A stretch of 64,000 nt of DNA from Flavobacterium sp. LHD-80 (GTDB lineage: Bacteria > Bacteroidota > Bacteroidia > Flavobacteriales > Flavobacteriaceae), in assembly GCF_030929605.1 (NCBI RefSeq), contig NZ_JAVFVS010000004.1, forward strand, positions 434,001 through 498,000, read 5' to 3'. Every line of letters starts with the position of its first letter. The stretch's first letter is position 1. A program made the position numbers and the translations under genes. Positions 33,540-40,606 of this stretch are shown here, piece by piece. The notes below the pieces were generated by a model. The model was given only the letters and a program-made list of their open reading frames with translations, was not told the origin of the DNA and made no database searches.

Positions 33540-35227
33540 TGGACTTTCTATATAAATCCTCTTTGAGTTTATTTGTGCTTTTGATTGTGTATCATTTGGT
33601 TTTAGAAAGACAAAAAATGCACAAATTCAATAGGTTTTACCTTTTGTTCAGTTTTGTTTTTTCGTTGATTTTGCCATTTATAACTATTGAAGTTGTGACA
33701 GAAACGCAACAGACTTATAAGTATTTTGTGCAAAATATTCCGATTCAGAGCAAGGTAATTGTAGTTCAGTCGATTGATTATGTGTCACTGCTATTATGGG
33801 GTTTTTATGGATTAGTTACGCTGGTATTGATTTTTCGTTTTGTTAGAAATATTTTGAAGATTGTTTCGAAAGTAAAGTCCAATGAGATTGTTGTTTATAA
33901 AAATGCGAACTTGGTTTTGGTTGATGCGCCAACGCAACCGCATACTTTTTTGAATTATATTTTTTTAAATAAAACAGATTATCAAAACAGAAAAATTGAA
34001 GCCGAATTATACTCTCATGAACTAATTCACGTTGCTCAAAAACACACTTTAGACATTTTATTTGTTGAGGTTTTAAAAACTGTTTTTTGGTTCAATCCTC
34101 TTTTTATTTTCTATAAAAAAGCCATTCAGCTTAATCATGAATTTCTTGCCGATGAAAATGTGGTAACTTCTTTTAATGATGTTCCGTTTTATCAAAATCT
34201 ATTGCTTGCGCATGCAAATACAAATCCTATTTCAGGATTGACTAGTAACTTAAATTATTCAGTAATTAAAAAAAGATTTATTATGATGACAAAATCAGTT
34301 TCAAAAACAAAAATATTGCTTTCTAAAATGATGCTTTTGCCGTTATTTTCTGGACTTGTTTTTTTTGTTTGCACAAAAAGTGTAGCACAGTCTAGTAAAG
34401 CAGACAATGAAGTTTATGCAAGTAATCAGATCGCAGAGAACAGTAGTAGTTCAGGCTCAAAATGGAAAGTTGGTGCAGGAAAAAATGAAAATGTTGCGAC
34501 AAAAAGGCCTGAAATAATGATGAGTTCGGGTTATAATTTGGCAGGAATGAAAGTAAATCAGCCAGCATTGCAAAGTGCAATAGGGAAATTATCAAATTAT
34601 ATTTTAAATAATTATAAAAGTCCGGAGGGAATTGATAAAAAGGATGAAATAGCTAGTATAACGTTTCTTTTTGGAAAAGACGGAAGCCTTGAAAATATAA
34701 AGGCTGTCAATGGAAATGGAGAAGAAACGGAAACTGAAATACTTCGTATTTTGAAATCTAGTCCAAAATTTCTGCCTTCAGAAAATTATGGAAAAGCCGA
34801 TTGGAAGCCGATTTCAGTCAAAATGGATTTCTGGCCAATAAACGCTGAAGAGATGAAGACTGCTGTAGCTTCTGAACAAACTCAAAAAATGCCAGGAAAA
34901 GAAACTACAGCAATTGTAAACGAAATCGATAAACAGCCAGAATTTCCAGGTGGAATATTGGAGTTCTACAAATTTGTAGGGAAAAATTTCAAAGTACCAG
35001 CAGAAGCGGGTTCAACTAAGATTCAAGGGAAAATATATATGGAATTTATGATTGAAACAGACGGTTCGCTTTCAGAATTCAATATAGTCAAAGATTTAGG
35101 GTTCGGAATGGGCGATGAGGCAATCCGTGTTTTGAAACTTTCGCCAAAATGGAGTCCGGGAACTCATAATGGACAGCCAGTTCGTGTTCTGTATAAATTG
35201 CCAATAACCGTTCAATCGGCACCGTAA
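33536..35227 (+). CDS. BlaR1-like M56 metallopeptidase fused to TonB C-terminal domain
   Basis: 563-residue inner-membrane sensor protease. Three N-terminal helices within residues 7-105, cytoplasmic zinc site HELIH at 161-165 with a further Glu/Asp set in HEFLADE (201-207), and a fourth helix at about 266-288. Instead of the penicillin-binding sensor domain of BlaR1, the periplasmic part has a diverged TonB-C-like unit (about 370-440) and a clear TonB C-terminal domain (about 468-563: EFPGGILEFYKFVGKNFKVP). It probably senses an envelope signal and inactivates the BlaI-type repressor encoded just before it. Confidence 0.9.
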   Translation: MMDFLYKSSLSLFVLLIVYHLVLERQKMHKFNRFYLLFSFVFSLILPFITIEVVTETQQTYKYFVQNIPIQSKVIVVQSIDYVSLLLWGFYGLVTLVLIFRFVRNILKIVSKVKSNEIVVYKNANLVLVDAPTQPHTFLNYIFLNKTDYQNRKIEAELYSHELIHVAQKHTLDILFVEVLKTVFWFNPLFIFYKKAIQLNHEFLADENVVTSFNDVPFYQNLLLAHANTNPISGLTSNLNYSVIKKRFIMMTKSVSKTKILLSKMMLLPLFSGLVFFVCTKSVAQSSKADNEVYASNQIAENSSSSGSKWKVGAGKNENVATKRPEIMMSSGYNLAGMKVNQPALQSAIGKLSNYILNNYKSPEGIDKKDEIASITFLFGKDGSLENIKAVNGNGEETETEILRILKSSPKFLPSENYGKADWKPISVKMDFWPINAEEMKTAVASEQTQKMPGKETTAIVNEIDKQPEFPGGILEFYKFVGKNFKVPAEAGSTKIQGKIYMEFMIETDGSLSEFNIVKDLGFGMGDEAIRVLKLSPKWSPGTHNGQPVRVLYKLPITVQSAP

Positions 35228-35237
35228 ATTTTTTAGG

Positions 35238-35391
35238 TTCAGAGGGGCAAAGGTCCAAAGAGACAAAGTTTCAAAGAGACAAAGTTTCAAAGGGACAAAG
35301 GTTCAAAGGTTTTTTGTAGTGATGTACTCCAGTGCGTCTAACTCAAAGGAAAAAAAATCTCTGTCCCTTTGCCACTTTGTCCCTTGCAAAA
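35238..35391. repeat. Palindrome with GGGACAAAG / CAAAGAGACAAAG words
   Basis: GGGGCAAAGGTCCAAAGAGA-type words repeated four times on the left, inverse CTCTGTCCCTTTGCCACTTTGTCCC at the right end. Lies between convergent genes. Confidence 0.7.
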
Positions 35392-35425
35392 AAAAATCCG
35401 CTTCTTTTGCATCACAGAAGCGGAT
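35387..35425 (-). terminator. Terminator of the saccharopine-dehydrogenase-family gene
   Basis: Perfect stem ATCCGCTTCT / AGAAGCGGAT with a 10-nt loop; on the minus strand followed by a run of nine T. Confidence 0.8.
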
Positions 35426-35473
35426 AAAATAAACTAAAAAAAAATTCTAAAAAATAAAAATCAAAAAACTGGA

Positions 35474-36838
35474 CTAAAACAAGTCCGGGTTGTATCCAAA
35501 ATAAGGTACAGTCTGTTCGTTAAAAATAACACCGTACTCTTCTAATTCATTTAATATTGGTTCGTAAACTTCCTTTTTTATCGGAAGCTGAACGCCTGGA
35601 GTTGTGATTTTTCCGTTTAAAATTAATAATGTTGCCATTGCAACCGGAAGTCCAACTGTTTTTGCCATTGCAGTATACGTCTGATCGTCGCCAATGCAAA
35701 CCATTTTTGAGTCAATTTGTTTCTTTTCGCCGTTTAATTCGTAGCCGAATTTATGATACATGACAATCATGTCTTTGTCTTCAGTTTCCAAAGTCCAGCT
35801 GTCGGTCAATATTTTTTCTAAAATCTGAGCCGGAGTCGCATTTGGCAAGTTTACTTTTTTATTTGGGTTGAATAAATCCAGCTCCAAAAGTTTATCCCAC
35901 ATAATATCGTCCTGATCAATTTTAAGAATAAAACGGGTTTTAATTTCAACAGAATCTGTTGGATGATAAGGTAGAAACGAATTCATAAATTGGCGGTAGC
36001 TCATATTTTCAGAATCTTCTATAACATAACTGTCATCCGTCATTCCGAGTTGAACAAACATGTTCCAAGCTTTAGAAAAACCAACTCTTCGAATTGTTCC
36101 TCTGTATAAAGTCAAAACATCATCAAGTCCGTAAACCGATCTGTATTTAAGTGAATCGCGGTTTGAATACGCTTCAAATTTCCCATAACCCTCTACTTCC
36201 AGAAATTCAGTTCTGCGAAATAAAGCGCTGTATGGGATATATTTATAAGTGCCTTCCTGAACAAATTTAGCTGCGCCACCCTGACCTGCTAAAACGACAT
36301 TTCGAGGTGCCCAAGTAAATTTGTAATTCCACAAATTATTGTCGGATTCTGGTGCTACAAGTCCGCCACAGAAAGATTCAAACAAAAGCATTTTGCCACC
36401 TTTTGATCTGATTTCATCAATTACTTTCATGGCGCTCATATGATCAATTCCGGGATCAAGGCCAATTTCATTCATAAAAATCAAATTGTTTTTCTTGGCT
36501 TCTTCGTGAAGCGCTTGCATGGCGTCACTTATATAAGATGCTGTAACAAGATGTTTTTTGAAATAAAGACAATCTTTGGCAATTTCAATATGCAAATGAG
36601 CAGGAAGCATCGAAATTACAATCGAAGCTTTTTCTATTGCCGATTTTCTTTCTTCAGCATTAAAAATATCTAAAGCAATTGGAGTTGCATTTGGGTGTTT
36701 TTGAGTCTTTTTTTCTGCTAAAGCCAAAGAGAGATCCGCAACAACCAAATGAAGGTTCTCGCTCTCCGATTTTGAAAGTAAATAACGAATTAATGACGAC
36801 GCTGAGCGACCCGCTCCAAAAATTAATATGCTTCTCAT
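35474..36838 (-). CDS. Saccharopine dehydrogenase family protein
   Basis: 454 residues. N-terminal Rossmann fold with ILIFGAGRSASSLIRYLL; the catalytic/substrate region includes MNEIGLDPGIDHMSAMKVID, typical of saccharopine reductase/dehydrogenases, and the C-terminal domain spans about 125-400. In bacteria these enzymes take part in lysine breakdown or in polyamine synthesis (carboxynorspermidine dehydrogenase is related). No lysine-pathway neighbour is present. Its promoter carries two operator-like dyads, so expression is probably controlled by a repressor. Confidence 0.88.
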   Translation of the reverse strand: MRSILIFGAGRSASSLIRYLLSKSESENLHLVVADLSLALAEKKTQKHPNATPIALDIFNAEERKSAIEKASIVISMLPAHLHIEIAKDCLYFKKHLVTASYISDAMQALHEEAKKNNLIFMNEIGLDPGIDHMSAMKVIDEIRSKGGKMLLFESFCGGLVAPESDNNLWNYKFTWAPRNVVLAGQGGAAKFVQEGTYKYIPYSALFRRTEFLEVEGYGKFEAYSNRDSLKYRSVYGLDDVLTLYRGTIRRVGFSKAWNMFVQLGMTDDSYVIEDSENMSYRQFMNSFLPYHPTDSVEIKTRFILKIDQDDIMWDKLLELDLFNPNKKVNLPNATPAQILEKILTDSWTLETEDKDMIVMYHKFGYELNGEKKQIDSKMVCIGDDQTYTAMAKTVGLPVAMATLLILNGKITTPGVQLPIKKEVYEPILNELEEYGVIFNEQTVPYFGYNPDLF

Positions 36839-36841
36839 GTT

Positions 36842-36883
36842 TTATATTTATAACACAAATATATTAAAATGTTATAAATATAA
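36842..36883 (-). promoter_or_regulatory. Operator-like inverted repeat pair around the promoter
   Basis: Arms TTATATTTATAACA (36842-36855) and TGTTATAAATATAA (36870-36883) are exact inverses, 14 bp apart. The right-hand site extends to TGTTATA-AA-TATAACA (36870-36885), itself a dyad. One site fills the promoter spacer and the other lies between the -7 box and the ATG. The regulator is unknown. Confidence 0.6.
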
Positions 36884-36886
36884 CAA
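36856..36886 (-). promoter_or_regulatory. Sigma-A-type promoter of the saccharopine-family gene
   Basis: Minus strand: TTG (36884-36886), 20-bp spacer, TATATTTG (36856-36863); ATG 18 bp downstream. Confidence 0.7.
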
Positions 36887-37029
36887 TCTGAAATAAGAAA
36901 AAATGTAATTTATTTTTGAAATAAGTTAAAATGTAAATTTTTCAGTTTCTGTTCTATTTTTTGGCAAAAAGCTAGTGTCTTTTTCTAATTGTATTGAGTA
37001 TTTTTGCATAGTAATTAGAAAACAAAAAC

Positions 37030-37416
37030 ATGAAAAGAAGAATAGTTTTGACGGGAGCTTTTATCGGAATGTTGGCTATTATTTTAGGCGCTTTTGGAGC
37101 TCATTTGCTAAAAAAATATTTATCAGTTGAAGAACTAAATACTTTTGAAGTTGGAGTTCGTTATCAAATGTATCATGCTTTCTTTTTATTCTTTGTTTCA
37201 ACCCGAAAAGATATCTCCGAAAAAACATTAAAAACAATTTATAATTTGGTTGTTGGCGGTGTAGTTCTTTTTAGTGGTTCTATTTATTTATTAGCTACAA
37301 AAAACTTCACTTTATTCGATTTTAAATTTATAGGATTCGCAACACCTTTAGGCGGATTGCTATTAATTGTTGCTTGGTTGACATTATTCGTTACGATTTT
37401 AAGGCAAAAATCATAA
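37030..37416 (+). CDS. DUF423 membrane protein
   Basis: 128 residues with four hydrophobic helices. The family's conserved start is clear: GAFIGMLAIILGAFGAHLLKK, then YQMYHAFFLFF and a final GGLLLIVAWL. Function of DUF423 is not established. A TATTTTTG -7-like box lies at 36999-37006. Single gene. Confidence 0.9.
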   Translation: MKRRIVLTGAFIGMLAIILGAFGAHLLKKYLSVEELNTFEVGVRYQMYHAFFLFFVSTRKDISEKTLKTIYNLVVGGVVLFSGSIYLLATKNFTLFDFKFIGFATPLGGLLLIVAWLTLFVTILRQKS

Positions 37417-37716
37417 AATCCCGAATAAAAAATTCTATCTAAAAATTAATATTTAATTTTGTCTCATAAATAACATATAATCGTATTTGTGTGAATTTAT
37501 TTTGTTTTTCACTTTAAAAAGAGAAAAATATAACAAATTGGCGCAATAGGTTATAAGATAACAAATTAGAGGCTCTTATTTTTTTATTTTATTGAATTTA
37601 AACTTCATTTTTTGCTTTTTTGATATAAATAAAAGTGAAATTGAAATATTTTTAAAGGATTTACAATAAATCTGTAATTTTGCATTCTATCAAACATCAC
37701 ACACAACTTAAAATTT
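37417..37716. other. AT-rich gap before pckA
   Basis: 300 bp without a gene. The only signal I can name is TAATTTTG at 37675-37682, fitting the -7 box TAnnTTTG, 34 bp before the pckA start; no TTG box at the expected distance, which may mean an activator is needed. Confidence 0.45.
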
Positions 37717-39321
37717 ATGGACACTAACACACTTTTCTCGCAATCGATTTCGTTAAAAGAATTAGGAATTGAAAATGCTAAAGTTCGCTATCAATTATCC
37801 CCAGATGAATTGCATGCCATTACTTTACAATCAGGCCAGGGTGTCGAAAGCTCAACAGGAGCATTGGCTATTAATACGGGTGAATTTACAGGACGTTCTC
37901 CACAAGATCGTTTTATTGTAAAAGATGCGATTACAGAAGATAAAGTTTGGTGGGGAAATGTAAATATTCCTTTTGCACCAGAAGCTTTTGAAAAACTATA
38001 TAATAAGGTAACAAAGTTTTTATCAGACAAAGAAGTTTTTGTTCGTGATTCATACGTTTGTTCTGATGATAAGTACAGATTAAATGTTCGTGTTGTAACT
38101 GAAACGGCTTGGTCAAACTTGTTTTGCTACAATATGTTCTTAAGACCAGAAGAGTCTGAATTAACAAATTTTACTCCAGAATGGACAGTAGTTTGCGCAC
38201 CAAGTTTCATGGCAGATCCTGCTGTTGACGGAACGCGTCAGTCTAATTTTGCTATTTTAGATTTTACTAAAAAAATCGCTCTTATTGGTGGAACTGGTTA
38301 TACAGGAGAAATGAAAAAAGGGATTTTCTCTGCTTTGAATTTCATTTTGCCAGTTTTTAAAAATACACTTCCAATGCACTGTAGTGCTAATGTTGGTAAA
38401 AATGGAGATACTGCAATTTTCTTCGGATTATCTGGAACAGGAAAAACTACTTTATCTGCAGATCCAGAACGTAAATTAATTGGAGACGATGAACACGGAT
38501 GGACAAGCGAGAATTCAGTTTTCAATTTTGAAGGCGGATGCTACGCAAAAGTAATCAACTTATCTGAAGAGAATGAACCAGACATTTACAGAGCAATCAA
38601 AAAAGGTGCGCTTTTAGAAAATGTGGTTTTCAAAACAGGAACTAATGAAGTAGATTATGATGATGTTTCGATCACTCAAAATACACGTGTAAGTTACCCA
38701 ATAACACATATTGATAATATTCAGCCAGGTTCAATTGGCCACAATCCTAAAAATATATTTTTCTTGACGGCAGATTCTTTCGGAATTTTGCCTCCAATCT
38801 CAAGATTGACTCCGGGTCAGGCAGCGTACCATTTTATTTCTGGATATACTGCAAAAGTAGCTGGAACTGAAGCTGGTGTAACAGAGCCACAGCCAAATTT
38901 CTCTGCTTGTTTTGGAGCACCATTTATGCCTTTGCATCCAACAAAATATGCTGAAATGCTAAGCAAAAAAATGAAAGATGCGAATGTAAAAGTTTGGTTG
39001 ATCAACACAGGTTGGACTGGAGGTCCTTACGGAACAGGAAGCCGTATGAAATTAAAATATACTCGTGCTATGATTACTGCTGCATTAAACGGTGAATTGG
39101 ATAATGTAGAGTACAAAGATCACGCAGTATTTGGAATTGCAAAACCACAATCTTGTCCAAATGTTCCAGAGGAAATTTTGAATCCGAGAAATACTTGGGC
39201 AGACAAAGATTTATACGATAAAAAAGCGTTAGAATTAGCTCAAAAATTCAAAGCTAATTTTGCCAAATTTGAAGAATTTGCGAATGCTGAAATTTTAGCA
39301 GGAGCACCGATTACAGAATAA
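37717..39321 (+). CDS. pckA: Phosphoenolpyruvate carboxykinase (ATP)
   Basis: 534 residues, normal length. Converts oxaloacetate and ATP to phosphoenolpyruvate, the first step of gluconeogenesis. Visible: the substrate-binding FTGRSPQDRFIV, kinase-1a P-loop FFGLSGTGKTTLS, metal-binding LIGDDEHGW, and the family segment FEGGCYAKVINLS. The C-terminal GPYGTGSRMKLKYTRAM is also conserved. Single gene with its own terminator. Confidence 0.98.
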   Translation: MDTNTLFSQSISLKELGIENAKVRYQLSPDELHAITLQSGQGVESSTGALAINTGEFTGRSPQDRFIVKDAITEDKVWWGNVNIPFAPEAFEKLYNKVTKFLSDKEVFVRDSYVCSDDKYRLNVRVVTETAWSNLFCYNMFLRPEESELTNFTPEWTVVCAPSFMADPAVDGTRQSNFAILDFTKKIALIGGTGYTGEMKKGIFSALNFILPVFKNTLPMHCSANVGKNGDTAIFFGLSGTGKTTLSADPERKLIGDDEHGWTSENSVFNFEGGCYAKVINLSEENEPDIYRAIKKGALLENVVFKTGTNEVDYDDVSITQNTRVSYPITHIDNIQPGSIGHNPKNIFFLTADSFGILPPISRLTPGQAAYHFISGYTAKVAGTEAGVTEPQPNFSACFGAPFMPLHPTKYAEMLSKKMKDANVKVWLINTGWTGGPYGTGSRMKLKYTRAMITAALNGELDNVEYKDHAVFGIAKPQSCPNVPEEILNPRNTWADKDLYDKKALELAQKFKANFAKFEEFANAEILAGAPITE

Positions 39322-39344
39322 AGGGGCAATTACTAATTCAAAAT

Positions 39345-39380
39345 TAAAAAAGCTGTTCAGTGATGAACAGCTTTTTTTTT
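39345..39380 (+). terminator. Terminator of pckA
   Basis: AAAAAAGCTGTTCA and TGAACAGCTTTTTT flank a short loop, followed by further T. The stem is symmetrical with A/T runs on both sides. Confidence 0.88.
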
Positions 39381-39385
39381 AGTAT

Positions 39386-39474
39386 GCAGTGTTCAGTTTT
39401 TAGTGTTCAGTCAAAGTGAAAATATTTGACATCATTTTAAAAACTGACCACTAAAAAACTAACCACTGACCACT
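39386..39474. repeat. Palindrome, AGTGTTCAGTTTTTAGTGTTCAG family
   Basis: Left side repeats GTGTTCAGT; right side AACTGACCACTAAAAAACTA-type words are its inverse. Between convergent pckA and phytase genes. Confidence 0.75.
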
Positions 39475-40533
39475 TTATTTCGTCTGCGAATCAATACGTT
39501 TCTGGATCAAATCCCAAGCATAATAATGAAACGTCATTCCGTTGCTCATGGCTACGAAAAGCCCGTTTTTATATTTTGGACCTAAGTTTATATTTGTAAC
39601 ATCGGCACCGTCACATTCAATTGTTGACGTTGGAACTTCGGCTAATAAAGGATGATTATTTGGATTTTCGTTGGCACCTTCTCTTGGGTAAACCATAAAA
39701 GAATTTGCTTGTTGATTTGACACTAAAATATATCCCGTAGAATCTGTTTTTTTATAAATCGCAATTCCTTCATGATCAGCTTTAAAATCTTTTTGGCCGA
39801 AAAGTGCCAATTCTTTATTATCATTTGAAGCAGGATCAGCTTTGTATTTTCTAATTCCAACTTGTTCGTCGCAATAGTAAACAAAGCCTAATTCGTTGTC
39901 AACTGCAATAGCTTCGATTTCTTTTTTTCCGCTGTAAGTTCCAAATTTACGAACCACTTTTGCAGCAATAAATTTTCCATTTCCTGAAAGTTCATACTGC
40001 CATAAATAATTTCCAGAAGGTCCTGTTTTTCTTCCCACAATAGCAAAAATCTTCTTGTCGCTTGGGCGTGTATACAAAGCAACTCCCATTGGATCTTTTT
40101 CTGCATCTCCTTCAAAAACTGGAATTCCGCCATTGTCAATTGGTTCTAAATCAGGTAAACTAAAAATTCTGATTTTGTTGCTTTCGCGTTCTGTGGTAAC
40201 AGCAATATCAACTTTTTTTCCGTCGATAATTAATCCGTAAGCGATATCAACATTGTTTGGGCGCTTTAACGGAATTGATTTTTTAAGGATTTTTCCATTC
40301 AAATCAAAAGCATACAAAGCGCCATCGGTATCTTTATCAGTTCCCACAATAATACTTTTTGAAGTGTCAGTTGGGTGAATCCAAATCGATGGATCATCTG
40401 TATCGTGAGGCAAAGCTTGAGTAACTGCTGTTGGTTTTACTGCATTTGGCTGAATTGGCGCTAATTTATCGTCTTTGCAAGCGGTAAATAATGCAGTTAA
40501 AAGTAAAAATGATAGTATCGATTTATTTTTCAT
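39475..40533 (-). CDS. Beta-propeller phytase (3-phytase), lipoprotein
   Basis: 352 residues, signal peptide with lipobox TALFTAC (Cys19). The phytase-propeller start is typical: LPHDTDDPSIWIHPTDTSKS, then GTDKDTDGALYAFDLNGK, RPNNVDIAYG, DEQVGIRKY and DHEGIAIY, with the acidic residues that bind calcium. It would release phosphate from phytate at the outer surface or in the periplasm. It lies 73 bp downstream of a TonB-dependent receptor gene on the same strand; the pair probably forms a phosphate-scavenging operon. Confidence 0.93.
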   Translation of the reverse strand: MKNKSILSFLLLTALFTACKDDKLAPIQPNAVKPTAVTQALPHDTDDPSIWIHPTDTSKSIIVGTDKDTDGALYAFDLNGKILKKSIPLKRPNNVDIAYGLIIDGKKVDIAVTTERESNKIRIFSLPDLEPIDNGGIPVFEGDAEKDPMGVALYTRPSDKKIFAIVGRKTGPSGNYLWQYELSGNGKFIAAKVVRKFGTYSGKKEIEAIAVDNELGFVYYCDEQVGIRKYKADPASNDNKELALFGQKDFKADHEGIAIYKKTDSTGYILVSNQQANSFMVYPREGANENPNNHPLLAEVPTSTIECDGADVTNINLGPKYKNGLFVAMSNGMTFHYYAWDLIQKRIDSQTK

Positions 40534-40606
40534 TCTGATGTTTATGTTAAATGAATTAGACAGAACCGAAAAGTCCTGTCTAATTTAGTCGTTTTTATAA
40601 TTGATT

